DNA of 64,000 nt from Paenibacillus sp. GSMTC-2017 (GCF_016019935.1 NZ_JAECMT010000002.1:806001-870000); one strand, 5' to 3'; counted from the first letter of the stretch, positions 19,099 to 27,984 are shown. Numbers and translations: made by a program. The notes: generated from the sequence alone by a model not told the origin.

Positions 19099-20049
19099 AT
19101 GGATCAAATCACATCATCGCATCCCAATCTCAAATCCACTCGTGGAGTAGGAAAGAGAAAAGGATTTAAAATTCCTTGGACATTGCATCTTATGGTACTG
19201 CCAGCCGTAATTACGGTTTTCATTTTTTCCTACCTTCCAATGACGGGTATCGTTATGGCGTTCCAAGATTATAAGGCTGGACTCGGAATTACTGGCTCTC
19301 CATTCGTTGGCCTGAAGCATTTTAAATACATGTTTGAAAATGATTACTTCATGAAAATCACTTTAAACACTGTAATCTTCGCTTGTTCCAAAATCGTTCT
19401 AAATTTGATTATTCCCTTTACCTTCGCACTATTATTGAACGAAGTTCGGAATATGGCGTTCAAAAGATCGATTCAAACACTCGTCTACTTGCCTCACTTT
19501 TTATCGTGGGTTACCCTTGGCGGTATTTTGATAGACTTGCTCGCTCAAACTGGTATCGTTAACTCTTTCCTCACGAGCGTATTCGGCATAAAACCGATAT
19601 TTTTCTTAGGCGACGGCACATGGTTCCGTCTCACTATTATTTTCAGTGATGTTTGGAAGGAATTCGGCTTTAATACGATCATCTTCCTCGCTGCACTTGC
19701 TGGTATTAACCCAGCCCTATATGAAGCAGCTGAAGTCGATGGTGCAAGCAGAATCAAGCAAACGATGCATATTACAATACCAGCACTTATTCCGATTCTA
19801 ATCGTTGTTGCTACACTTGCGCTTGGAAACGTACTTAATGCAAACTTTGACCAAGTGTTTAACTTGTACAGCCCGATGATCTATCAACAAGGTGATATTA
19901 TTGACACATTCGTATATAGAGAAGGCTTACTAGGTGGACAATTTAGTTTTGCAACAGCTGTAAGTTTGTTCAAATCAGTGATCAGCTTAGTATTAATTAT
20001 TGTCTCTTACAAACTAGCTCATAAATATGCTGGATACCGTATCTTCTAA
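19099..20049 (+). CDS. Sugar ABC transporter permease, LplB type
   Basis: 316 residues with six membrane segments and a cytoplasmic N-terminus. The EAA loop that docks the ATPase is visible (YEAAEVDGASRIKQTMHITIPAL). The start is an ATG behind AAAGGGAGAG. It pairs with the next permease, 42 bases downstream. No ATPase gene is present; such systems are usually powered by a shared MsmX-type ATPase encoded elsewhere. Confidence 0.93.
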   Translation: MDQITSSHPNLKSTRGVGKRKGFKIPWTLHLMVLPAVITVFIFSYLPMTGIVMAFQDYKAGLGITGSPFVGLKHFKYMFENDYFMKITLNTVIFACSKIVLNLIIPFTFALLLNEVRNMAFKRSIQTLVYLPHFLSWVTLGGILIDLLAQTGIVNSFLTSVFGIKPIFFLGDGTWFRLTIIFSDVWKEFGFNTIIFLAALAGINPALYEAAEVDGASRIKQTMHITIPALIPILIVVATLALGNVLNANFDQVFNLYSPMIYQQGDIIDTFVYREGLLGGQFSFATAVSLFKSVISLVLIIVSYKLAHKYAGYRIF

Positions 20050-20091
20050 CATCTTTTATTAGAAACAGCTTCCTAGAAAGGGTGACTTCTC

Positions 20092-20964
20092 GTGTATCAT
20101 AAAACGGTGCCTTATCGCATTTTCAACGTGTTTAACAATATATTTCTTGCTGTGATATCAATCGGTTGTTTGTTGCCTTTGTTTCACTTATTGATGGTTT
20201 CCTTAAGTGACACATCCGCAGCAAATGCCGGGCTCGTTACTTTCTGGCCAATTAACTTTAATGTAGATGCTTACGCCAGAACGTTCGAAAATGAAAACTT
20301 TATGACTTCCCTTATCGTATCACTCAAACGTACCATCATCGGTACAGCACTTGCGTTAGTTGTTAACTCGCTTGCTGCTTACGCGTTATCTAAAGATAAT
20401 CGAATTTTTCCCGGCAGAAACGGATACTTGTGGTACTTTATCGTTACGATGTTATTCAGTGTCGGCCTAATCCCAGGATATATCCTAATCCTGAAGCTGG
20501 GGTTACTGAATAATTTGTTCGCACTTATATTGCCTGGTCTTGTAGCTGTCTATAATGTTATTCTTCTCCTCAACTTCTTCCGTAACGTACCAAAAGAATT
20601 AGAAGAAGCTACTTTTATAGATGGTGCCGGACATTTCCGCAGCTTCATATCGATCTATCTTCCAATCTCTATGCCAGCTATCGCAACAATTGCATTGTTT
20701 ACGATGGTAGGACACTGGAATGCATACTTTGATGGACTTATCTATATGAAGGGTGTTGAAAATCTGCCGTTAGCAAGTTTCATGCAAACTCTTATCGTTC
20801 AAGGCAGCAAAACAGGATTCGATCTATTAGTTATTGAAAGCATGTCGGAAAGAACACTACGTGCATCACAAATCTTTATTAGTGCCCTGCCAATCTTGAT
20901 CGTTTATCCACTTTTGCAACGTTTCTTCGTAAAAGGGATTGTCATTGGTGCGGTTAAAGAATAG
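20092..20964 (+). CDS. Sugar ABC transporter permease, LplC type
   Basis: 290 residues, six membrane segments, with the EAA loop LEEATFIDGAGHFRSFISIYLPISMP. GTG start behind GAAAGGGTGA. It is the second half of the transport channel for the lipoprotein-bound sugar. A strong terminator follows after 34 bases. Confidence 0.93.
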   Translation: MYHKTVPYRIFNVFNNIFLAVISIGCLLPLFHLLMVSLSDTSAANAGLVTFWPINFNVDAYARTFENENFMTSLIVSLKRTIIGTALALVVNSLAAYALSKDNRIFPGRNGYLWYFIVTMLFSVGLIPGYILILKLGLLNNLFALILPGLVAVYNVILLLNFFRNVPKELEEATFIDGAGHFRSFISIYLPISMPAIATIALFTMVGHWNAYFDGLIYMKGVENLPLASFMQTLIVQGSKTGFDLLVIESMSERTLRASQIFISALPILIVYPLLQRFFVKGIVIGAVKE

Positions 20965-20998
20965 CATCTAGTAATTAATGAATATGGCTGCAAAATGG

Positions 20999-21033
20999 GG
21001 GCTGACTCGTAACATTACGAGTCAGCCCTTTTG
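20999..21033 (+). terminator. Strong intrinsic terminator of the permease operon
   Basis: GGGCTGACTCGTAA pairs perfectly with TTACGAGTCAGCCC (14-base stem, two-base centre) and is followed by TTTT. Confidence 0.92.
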
Positions 21034-21047
21034 CTGTGCATACCACG

Positions 21048-21099
21048 TAGAAAAGCACCATCTCATTGGGATATCGACCTATGAGATGGTGCTCTACGT
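21048..21099. repeat. 13-bp inverted repeat (second hairpin of the convergent region)
   Basis: AGCACCATCTCAT (21054-21066) and ATGAGATGGTGCT (21081-21093) pair perfectly; ACGTAG/CTACGT outside them extends the stem after a small bulge. It may end transcription from either side of the convergent genes. Confidence 0.7.
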
Positions 21100-21114
21100 T
21101 TTGCTCTGGCTATA

Positions 21115-21200
21115 GGGCGTGTAACCCGATTTTTTCGGGTTAGAGCTCGGGTAGCTCGAGCTTCGACGCCTTTAATCCGATTTTTTCGGATTACACGCCC
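21115..21200. repeat. Cloverleaf-like nested inverted repeat
   Basis: An outer stem GGGCGTG (21115-21121) / CACGCCC (21194-21200) encloses two near-identical hairpins with five-T loops, TAACCCGA/TCGGGTTA (21122-21142) and TAATCCGA/TCGGATTA (21173-21193). A shorter CTCG/CGAG arm lies between them. It sits between two convergent genes, 18 bases from the GH3 stop. It could be a bidirectional terminator, a structured RNA end or a small palindromic repeat element. Confidence 0.65.
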
Positions 21201-21218
21201 GCCGAGAGTTTGCATGAA

Positions 21219-23423
21219 TTATTTCTTTAATACAAATGGAAGCTGTGCATTCATCTTACTGTTAGGACCTACGAAAGCAACAAATGCACCTGCGTCGCTC
21301 TCATGTGTTAAATCAGAATGGTAGTAACGTAACTGCTCCTCTGTAAGGACAAATTCAATCTCCGTACTTTCTCCCGGCTGAAGTAGTACTTTGCGGAAGT
21401 CCTTTAGCTCCTTAACCGGACGTACAACCTCACCCGACATATCACGAACGTAGAATTGAACCGTTTCTACTCCAGCTACACTACCTTTATTCGTCAAACT
21501 AACTGTAAGCTTGATTGGATCTGTTACGGTTATAACATCAGAAGATAGCTGAGCTTCACCGTATTCAAAATCAGAATAACTAAGTCCGAATCCAAACGGT
21601 AGCAATGGCTCATTTGGAATATCTAAGTACTGGGACACGTAACGAACTTGTGCATCTGGAGCACCTTGCGGACGTCCAGTGTTGTAAGCATTATAGTAAA
21701 CAGGTATTTGACCTACGCTGTAAGGGAACGACATCACTAATCTTCCACTTGGGTTAGCGTCTCCGAACAACAGCTCAGCTACAGCACTGCCGGCTTGAGA
21801 ACCTGGATACCAAGCTTCTAGTATAGCATCAGCTTCCTCGTAAACACCGTGTAAATCTAATGGACGACCATTAAATAGTACAACTACGATCGGCTTACCC
21901 AATACTTTAAGCTTACGAACTAATTCGAGCTGAACGTGAGGCAATTTAATATCTGCTCTGCAAGCCGCTTCACCATTCATATCTGAATGTTCTCCTAAAG
22001 CTAAAACGATGATCTCAGCATCATTAGCAGCCGTTAGTGCAGCTTGCCACTGTTCCTTCGTTTCTGTCTCTATTCCGCAGCCTTCAGCTATTAACAGCTC
22101 AGCCTGTCCGTTCAACTTATTGCTCATTCCATCAGCGAGCGTAACCGCATCTTCCTTCGCGCCTGTCCATGACCATGGTCCAAGTACATCGTTGTTAGTA
22201 GCAAAAGGACCGATTAATGCAATTTTACGATCACGTTTAAGTGGCAAAACACCCTCATTTTTGAGCAGGACACATGATTTGATCGCCAAATCTTTTGCGA
22301 CTTCTTGGTGAGCTTCACAGAATACAATTTCTTTCTCACGCTCTGGATCAGCAGCACGATAAGGATTTTCAAACAATCCTAGTTTCTCTTTTAATTGAAG
22401 GATGCGGAGTACAGCCTCGTCAATAAGTGCTTCGTCTACTTCTTTATTTTCCACTAGCTCGGACAAATGTTTGACATAACAAGCTGTCATCATTTCGATG
22501 TCGACACCAGCTTTGATTGATTTAAGTGCTGCTTCGGATTCATCTGCAGCGATACCATGTGCGATCAATTCTCTAACTGCTCCCCAGTCCGAGATCAATA
22601 TGCCATTAAAGCCCCATTCTTCACGCAATAGCTTCCGCATTAACTTGGAGTTGCCCGTTGCTGGGATACCATCCACCGTGTTAAAGGAAGTCATAACCAT
22701 CTCGCAGCCTTCATCGAGAGCAGCTTTATACGCTGGCAAATAAAACTCACGCATTTGGCGATCCGATAAATCGACTGTATTATAATCACGACCAGCTTCC
22801 GCTGCGCCATATGCTGCAAAGTGTTTAACACAAGCAGCTACTCTATCCATTTCATTAGGTAAATCCTTACCTTGGAATCCTCTTACGAAAGCTTTTGAGA
22901 ACTCAGCATTCAGGAATGGGTCTTCACCAGTTGATTCTACTACTCGGCCCCATCTCGGATCACGCACTAGATCTACCATCGGTGCGAAAGTAACATGAAC
23001 ACCGGAAACAGCCGCTTCCTTAGCAGCAATTTCTGCACTCTTTTCTGCAAGCTCCATATCCCATGAACAACCAATGGCAAGCGGCACTGGGAAGATCGTT
23101 TTAAAACCATGAACAATATCGGCCATCATTAAGAGCGGAATACCGTGACGGTTATGCTTCAAATGAGTACGTTGTACATTGATAACTTCCTGTGCACCAG
23201 CAATGCCAAGTACAGAACCTGAGTTATGGACTGTTTCCTCTTTAATACCGAGGGAATCCATAGGCCCAGTAATTTGACCTTCACCTACAGCTCCTTCATA
23301 AAACGGCACAGCCAGCTGAATAAGTTGGGCTACTTTTTCATCAAGCGTCATTTGACTAATTAGCTCATTTAAGTTCACTTTATTAATTTGCATGTTTGGA
23401 ATATGTTGATTCTGATCTGTCAT
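21219..23423 (-). CDS. bglX: Family 3 glycoside hydrolase (beta-glucosidase type)
   Basis: 734 residues and no signal peptide, so it acts in the cytoplasm on imported oligosaccharides. Domains in order: GH3 N-terminal barrel (about 10-330), with the nucleophile Asp in GILISDWGAV; GH3 C-terminal sandwich (about 370-590; LGEHSDMNGEA region holds the likely acid/base); FnIII-like C-terminal domain (about 640-720). The ribosome site is GAGAGG. A LacI-type operator lies in its 5' leader and the lacI gene diverges from it, so it is most likely induced by its sugar substrate. The exact glycosidic specificity (glucoside or xyloside) cannot be told. Confidence 0.92.
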   Translation of the reverse strand: MTDQNQHIPNMQINKVNLNELISQMTLDEKVAQLIQLAVPFYEGAVGEGQITGPMDSLGIKEETVHNSGSVLGIAGAQEVINVQRTHLKHNRHGIPLLMMADIVHGFKTIFPVPLAIGCSWDMELAEKSAEIAAKEAAVSGVHVTFAPMVDLVRDPRWGRVVESTGEDPFLNAEFSKAFVRGFQGKDLPNEMDRVAACVKHFAAYGAAEAGRDYNTVDLSDRQMREFYLPAYKAALDEGCEMVMTSFNTVDGIPATGNSKLMRKLLREEWGFNGILISDWGAVRELIAHGIAADESEAALKSIKAGVDIEMMTACYVKHLSELVENKEVDEALIDEAVLRILQLKEKLGLFENPYRAADPEREKEIVFCEAHQEVAKDLAIKSCVLLKNEGVLPLKRDRKIALIGPFATNNDVLGPWSWTGAKEDAVTLADGMSNKLNGQAELLIAEGCGIETETKEQWQAALTAANDAEIIVLALGEHSDMNGEAACRADIKLPHVQLELVRKLKVLGKPIVVVLFNGRPLDLHGVYEEADAILEAWYPGSQAGSAVAELLFGDANPSGRLVMSFPYSVGQIPVYYNAYNTGRPQGAPDAQVRYVSQYLDIPNEPLLPFGFGLSYSDFEYGEAQLSSDVITVTDPIKLTVSLTNKGSVAGVETVQFYVRDMSGEVVRPVKELKDFRKVLLQPGESTEIEFVLTEEQLRYYHSDLTHESDAGAFVAFVGPNSKMNAQLPFVLKK

Positions 23424-23458
23424 GTTTATCGCAACCTCTCTAGGAGTAATTTCAACAG

Positions 23459-23476
23459 AATCGAAACGTTTCGATT
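23459..23476. promoter_or_regulatory. LacI-family operator in the GH3 leader
   Basis: AATCGAAACGTTTCGATT is a perfect 18-base palindrome with the central CG typical of LacI/GalR-family sites. It lies just past the transcription start predicted for the GH3 gene. Confidence 0.82.
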
Positions 23477-23489
23477 AGTCTATAATTGA

Positions 23490-23519
23490 ATTATAAATCT
23501 CATTTTCTACCGCTGTCAA
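23490..23519 (-). promoter_or_regulatory. Promoter of the GH3 gene
   Basis: Minus strand -35 TTGACA (23514-23519), 18-base spacer, -10 TATAAT (23490-23495): consensus boxes, consistent with strong expression once repression is lifted. Confidence 0.8.
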
Positions 23520-23556
23520 ATGGATTATAACGATAAAAATAGGAGTATATAGAGGG

Positions 23557-23585
23557 TTGTATGCTATTTCTAGTTCGGTTATAGT
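23557..23585 (+). promoter_or_regulatory. Promoter of the lacI gene
   Basis: TTGTAT (23557-23562), 17-base spacer, TATAGT (23580-23585). An operator-like site begins six bases after the -10. Confidence 0.65.
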
Positions 23586-23590
23586 TAAAA

Positions 23591-23604
23591 TCTAAACGTT
23601 TCAC
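23591..23604. promoter_or_regulatory. Second, weaker LacI-type operator
   Basis: TCTAAACGTTTCAC shares the AAACGTTTC core of the palindrome at 23459-23476 and lies at the expected start of lacI transcription, pointing to autoregulation. Confidence 0.6.
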
Positions 23605-23629
23605 CAATTTTTGTAGAGGGGCGAGTACT

Positions 23630-24601
23630 TTGGTAAGCATTAAAGATATTGCAAAGCACGCTGGAGTCTCGATATCTACCGTTTCATGTGCCCTTAATGG
23701 TAGTGATAAAGTAACAAAAGAAACGACAGCGAAAATCTTAAAAATTGCCGAGGAACTAAATTACGTGCCTCATGCAGCAGCTCGATTGTTAAAGACAAAA
23801 AAATCGAATATGATTGGTATTTTTTTGAGGGATTTTAGCGGAAGTTTTTATGGCGATTTGTTACAAGGAATTAAAGATTTTCTTAGTGTTCGAGGGTATG
23901 ATTTGCTCGTGTGTAGCGGAGCACAGTCACGCAGATTAATTGCCGAAAGGATGATCGACGGCTCGATTATTCTCGACGCGACATTCACAAACGAAGAACT
24001 GCTTCAATATATGAAGCAAGGACATAAAGCGGTTGTATTAGATCGCGAGCTTGATCATTCACATATTAATCAAGTGCTGCTCGACAACAAAGCTGGTGCA
24101 ACTCTTGCACTTGAATATCTAATTGAGCAAGGACATACCAACATATACATTGTAACAGGTCCAACTAGCTCTTACGATGCTAGTCAAAGATTACGTGCGG
24201 TCAAACAAGTTATTGAACGTAATCCTATGTTGGATATACATGAAATAACGGGTGATTTCACTAAAGCAGCAGGCGAAGTGGCTGCAAAACATATCGCATC
24301 AGAATATACGACTCCAATCGCCGTATTTTGTCTTAATGACGAGATGGCAATTGGCGTATACAGCTACATTAGCAATCATACCGACCTTGTAATCGGTGAG
24401 CACATTCATCTCATTGGATTCGATAATATTGAGTTATCCCAATTCGTTCAGCCTAGATTAACGACGATTAACTACTCGATGCGCAAGTGGGGGGCGCTCG
24501 CTTCTGAGCAGTTGCTTAAAATGTTGAATGACGAGACTGTTGATCATGAACGAGTTTACGTTACTCTTGTTGAAGGGGCCTCGGTGAGGTCTAGTGGGTA
24601 A
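23630..24601 (+). CDS. LacI family transcriptional repressor
   Basis: 323 residues. The helix-turn-helix and hinge are at the N-terminus (SIKDIAKHAGVSISTVSCALNG, then AARLLKTKKSNMIGI), followed by a periplasmic-binding-like sugar domain. It starts with TTG behind GAGGGG (eight bases). It diverges from the GH3 gene with operators on both sides, so its effector is probably a product or substrate of that enzyme. Confidence 0.92.
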   Translation: MVSIKDIAKHAGVSISTVSCALNGSDKVTKETTAKILKIAEELNYVPHAAARLLKTKKSNMIGIFLRDFSGSFYGDLLQGIKDFLSVRGYDLLVCSGAQSRRLIAERMIDGSIILDATFTNEELLQYMKQGHKAVVLDRELDHSHINQVLLDNKAGATLALEYLIEQGHTNIYIVTGPTSSYDASQRLRAVKQVIERNPMLDIHEITGDFTKAAGEVAAKHIASEYTTPIAVFCLNDEMAIGVYSYISNHTDLVIGEHIHLIGFDNIELSQFVQPRLTTINYSMRKWGALASEQLLKMLNDETVDHERVYVTLVEGASVRSSG

Positions 24602-24860
24602 CCATATTTATTTAAGTTTGGCTAATAATTATAGTCTTGTAGATGAATTTGTACAAAGATCACATGTACATTTATTGTTTGCAAGAGTGAAGTATAATTT
24701 TAATAAATTATTATCTGTTGGACAAATTATGCCGCAATTCTAAAGACTTGATTCATTCATAACAACATCATCCCATCCAATTGAAAAATTATAATCTCAT
24801 AAATCATCTACTTAAATTTATAATAAAAGATACATTCTCTTACTATGTGTTAATTAGCCA

Positions 24861-25637
24861 TTAAGCTGAATATCGCTTTGCTTGCGTGTTGAACATATCA
24901 GCATATGAGCCTTCTAGATGGAGTAGCTCTTCATGGCTGCCTACTTCAATAATTTCACCGTTATGCAAGACGATAATTTTATCTGCAAAACGACAACTGC
25001 TTAGACGATGGGAAATCATTATAGTGGTTTTCCCTTCGTATAGCTTTGCGAAATTATCGTATATTTCTGCTTCCGCTCTTGGATCGAGAGCTGCTGTTGG
25101 TTCATCCAAAATCACAATTTGAGCATCTCTCATAAATGCGCGACTTAAAGCGATTTTCTGCCATTGCCCACCAGACAGTTCGTGCCCTTGATGAAACATT
25201 GCACCAAGCTCCGTATCTAGCCCGTTAGGAAGGTTTTTGATTAACTCTCCTACTCCCGCTTTAGCTGCTGCGACTTCTACATAAGCATCATCATCAATTT
25301 TTCCGTGACCCATCGCGATGTTTTCTCGAACGGTTAGATTGTAGCTCTCAAAATCTTGAAATACTGCAGATACATGCTCACGTAAACTCTTAGGATCTAT
25401 TGTACGAATGTCAACTCCATCAAATTTAATCGAACCATTGTCAGGCATATAGAGTCCTAACAAACACTTTACGAGCGTACTTTTTCCAGCCCCGTTTTCG
25501 CCAACAATAGCGATTTTTTCACCTGGTTTTATCATAAAGCTGATCCCTTTCAATTGGGGAGACGTATGCGTTGCATAGGTGAACGAAAGATTGTTAATTA
25601 GGATATGCTTTTGTAATTTTTCAGGAAATGCTCTCAT
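24861..25637 (-). CDS. Orphan nucleotide-binding domain of an ABC exporter
   Basis: 258 residues with all ATPase motifs: GENGAGKST, Q-loop VFQDFES, LSGGQWQKIALSRAF, IVILDEPTAALDP and H-loop SHRLSS. The sequence is that of the C-terminal half of a membrane-fused ABC exporter, but the membrane domain is absent. Upstream, the frame stays open only to about 25694 and there meets a stop. A GGAGAT site eight bases before the ATG could allow translation. It is either a truncated remnant or a free-standing ATPase; no permease gene is adjacent. Confidence 0.7.
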   Translation of the reverse strand: MRAFPEKLQKHILINNLSFTYATHTSPQLKGISFMIKPGEKIAIVGENGAGKSTLVKCLLGLYMPDNGSIKFDGVDIRTIDPKSLREHVSAVFQDFESYNLTVRENIAMGHGKIDDDAYVEVAAAKAGVGELIKNLPNGLDTELGAMFHQGHELSGGQWQKIALSRAFMRDAQIVILDEPTAALDPRAEAEIYDNFAKLYEGKTTIMISHRLSSCRFADKIIVLHNGEIIEVGSHEELLHLEGSYADMFNTQAKRYSA

Positions 25638-26107
25638 CTTTTGATCTCCATTGATAGCCTCCCATTTATTGTGGAATGTTGCTTTTCCGTTTTCTTAATT
25701 TAATCATAGACCTTGTCTATATGTATGTCTGTTGACAATAAGAAACATTTATAGAAGTTTTTAAATACTAGTAATCGAGATTTTCATTGCGTAGTAGCTG
25801 TAAAAACTCCTTGAAACTATTTAGTCAAAGTGAATATGTTCGAATAGTAGAGGAATAGAATTTCTGCTTTCCATTAATGTGAACTTAGTGTAATTAAGTT
25901 AAAAAAAGGTTGCGTAATGCTGACCACGTGTGGCAAAATCAATTTTATTAATACAAAATTTCTATATGAGTGTAGCCTATCATTATGTCGTTTTCATAAA
26001 GACATTTGTAGCAGCGTCATAGAGAAAAACCCCTGATGGAATGACATACTTAATAACAATTTCGTTAGCGTTGAAAAAGTTTAATATGTGAAGGGGTAGC
26101 TACGTCT
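25638..26107. other. Intergenic stretch without a recognisable gene
   Basis: AT-rich. The first ~57 bases continue the frame of the orphan ABC domain without a start. I see no conserved ORF, strong hairpin or repeat; the promoter of the XRE gene should lie at its right end, but I cannot assign clear boxes. Confidence 0.5.
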
Positions 26108-26683
26108 ATGGATATACGAATTGATTTCGGTCAACGTATTAAAGAACTCCGTACTCGAGCAGGTATGTCACAAGAAATATTAGCGCATTATTCTGAATTA
26201 GATCGCAGCTATATAAGTTCGATAGAAAGTGGGAATCGAAATATTAGCATTTTAAACATTGCGAAAATTGCAGATGCTCTTAAGGTTTCTATTCCTTATT
26301 TGTTTTCCAATGAAAGGTTTTCTATCCATCCTGCTTATCAACAGCAAGACTTTAAAATTCCATTCGCCAATAGATTTCATTATTACCTCGATCACGAAAA
26401 GAAAATACTCGCTTTACAAGTTAAGGGCTTGTTAAATGGTTATGAGGACTGTAATTATCTTAGTTCAGTTGTGATGGGTATTTGCTCCGCATTCGGCAAA
26501 GGGGGGCTTCACTTATTTGTAGACCATCGTTTTATGGTGAGTTCTGACGGTCAGCCAGCAGTATACTCGCCAGAGGTTTTATTAAAAAACCTCGAACTCC
26601 AACAAAAAGTGTTAGCCTACTGTAACAAGGTAGTTGTACTCTGTCCATTAAAAAGACATTTTTTCCTGCAAAGGGTGCCTTAG
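26108..26683 (+). CDS. XRE family regulator with a C-terminal unknown domain
   Basis: 191 residues. Residues 1-66 are an HTH_XRE domain (FGQRIKELRTRAGMSQEILA ... RSYISSIESGNRNISI). Residues about 75-180 form a mixed alpha/beta region (FHYYLDHEKKILALQVKG, then LHLFVDHRF) that I do not recognise but that resembles the extra domains of phase- or stress-type XRE regulators. The start follows GAAGGGGTAGC. The target is unknown; the TetR gene downstream is separately controlled. Confidence 0.85.
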   Translation: MDIRIDFGQRIKELRTRAGMSQEILAHYSELDRSYISSIESGNRNISILNIAKIADALKVSIPYLFSNERFSIHPAYQQQDFKIPFANRFHYYLDHEKKILALQVKGLLNGYEDCNYLSSVVMGICSAFGKGGLHLFVDHRFMVSSDGQPAVYSPEVLLKNLELQQKVLAYCNKVVVLCPLKRHFFLQRVP

Positions 26684-26764
26684 TAGCCTCATACGACAGG
26701 AAGAGATGTCTCTTTTTTATTTCATTTGCTAAACTTGTTGCTATTCGCATACAAATATAGTAAA

Positions 26765-26789
26765 AATAAATAAACACTGTTTATTTATT
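26765..26789. promoter_or_regulatory. Palindromic operator before the TetR gene
   Basis: AATAAATAAACA and TGTTTATTTATT form perfect 12-base arms around one central base, ending next to the ribosome site of the TetR gene. The size and position fit an autoregulatory TetR operator. Confidence 0.75.
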
Positions 26790-26798
26790 GGAGGACAT

Positions 26799-27443
26799 AT
26801 GCCAACCGCAGATGAGTTAGAGGAAAAGGGACTTCGCAAAGGTAGTCGCAACCGAAGTGATGGGCAAAAGGCACAGCTTCGAAGTCACATCCTGCACACA
26901 GCAACTGAAATGTTCGTGGAGCTAGGGTACCACGATTTTTCTATGCGAAAGTTAGCTATGAGAGTAGGCTGTTCAGCGGCTACTTTATATTTATATTTTC
27001 ATGATAAAGACGATTTGTTGTTTACATCAATCGATAACACATTTACCCTTTTTCGCAATCAACTTGCAGATGCAGCTATTAGAAGTAACGATCCATGGGA
27101 GCGACTGAGCAGTTTGGCTGAAGCTTATGTCCATTTTGGAATAAACAATCCAGCCTACTATCGGTTGATGTTTATGTGGAGAGTCGATTATTTAAATGGC
27201 TCACAGAAAGGGGAAAACAATCTTCGTGTTGAAGCCTTTCAGGTTCTGGCTGATACAGTGACCTATGCTATTGAGCACGGAGCAATGCAGCCTGGCGACC
27301 CAATTGTATACAGTGACGTCCTTTGGTCCGTCATGCATGGAATTGTTGCGCTAGCAATCCAGATACCAGGATTTGATGAACAAAGAACGGAAAATCTCAC
27401 TGAACTTGCGAAAATGATGATCTATAAGGCCTTTCATCAGTAG
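26799..27443 (+). CDS. TetR/AcrR family regulator
   Basis: 214 residues. HTH at about 26-75 (ILHTATEMFVELGYHDFSM, VGCSAATLYLYFHDKDDLL), then a C-terminal effector domain with the PAYYRLMFMW motif of the WHG-type TetR group. The ATG follows GGAGGACAT. A 12+12 palindrome lies over its leader. The next gene encodes a small membrane protein, 67 bases on, which may be its target, though a terminator intervenes. Confidence 0.9.
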   Translation: MPTADELEEKGLRKGSRNRSDGQKAQLRSHILHTATEMFVELGYHDFSMRKLAMRVGCSAATLYLYFHDKDDLLFTSIDNTFTLFRNQLADAAIRSNDPWERLSSLAEAYVHFGINNPAYYRLMFMWRVDYLNGSQKGENNLRVEAFQVLADTVTYAIEHGAMQPGDPIVYSDVLWSVMHGIVALAIQIPGFDEQRTENLTELAKMMIYKAFHQ

Positions 27444-27456
27444 GCCTTTTTTAAAA
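27426..27456 (+). terminator. Terminator overlapping the end of the TetR gene
   Basis: AAGGCC and GGCCTT pair around an 11-base loop, followed by a T run; the stem begins inside the last codons. Confidence 0.7.
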
Positions 27457-27510
27457 AACATAACTGAACAGCGTTCATCAATATTCAAATTATAGTGAGG
27501 AGGGATTATT

Positions 27511-27984
27511 ATACCTACATTTTCATTTTTTCTCATCATTCACATTGTTGCCGGATCAATTTGTTTACTAAGTGGGGCTGTAGCCATTTTCGCACGCAAA
27601 CGAAAAGGTGTACACACTAAGATTGGCGAATTATATCATGCCTGCTACCTAATTGTGTTTATTACTGCTATCGTCATGTCCATAATGAGGTGGTCACAAT
27701 TACAGTATCTTTTTTACATCGCAATCTTTTCTTATTCACTTGCACTCTATGGCTATTTGGCGAAAAAGTTCCGCTGGAAAGAATGGTTACGTAAACATAT
27801 CACAGGTATGCTCGGATCATATATCGGGGTTATTACTGCTGTACTAGTAGTAAACGGTGAGCCCGTTTCATATGTGACAGGACTTCCATACTTATCACTT
27901 TGGTTCATCCCAACCATAATAGGCACTCCTCTAATTATGTATATAACAAATAAGTTTTTGCGCCCTCGAAAACGGAGTAAATAG
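27511..27984 (+). CDS. DUF2306-like four-helix membrane protein, non-ATG start
   Basis: 157 residues with about four to five membrane helices (FFLIIHIVAGSICLLSGAVA, LIVFITAIVMS, YLFYIAIFSYSLALYGY, YIGVITAVLVV, LSLWFIPTIIGTPLIMYIT). The pattern H-I-V-A-G...L-S-G near the N-terminus and KIGELYHACYLIV resembles DUF2306 proteins. The start is odd. AGGAGG at 27498-27503 is ideally placed for the codon at 27511, but that codon is ATA, preceded by ATT; no ATG, GTG or TTG lies nearby. The first later GTG (27655) would remove two helices and has no ribosome site. Either AUA/AUU initiation is used or the start has mutated from ATG. An inverted repeat TGAAC/GTTCA lies at 27465-27477. Confidence 0.7.
   Translation: MPTFSFFLIIHIVAGSICLLSGAVAIFARKRKGVHTKIGELYHACYLIVFITAIVMSIMRWSQLQYLFYIAIFSYSLALYGYLAKKFRWKEWLRKHITGMLGSYIGVITAVLVVNGEPVSYVTGLPYLSLWFIPTIIGTPLIMYITNKFLRPRKRSK

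Noticed and set aside
24601..24735. Open plus-strand frame after lacI ending in VGQIMPQF
   Set aside because: No start with a ribosome site and no recognisable domain; AT-rich chance frame.
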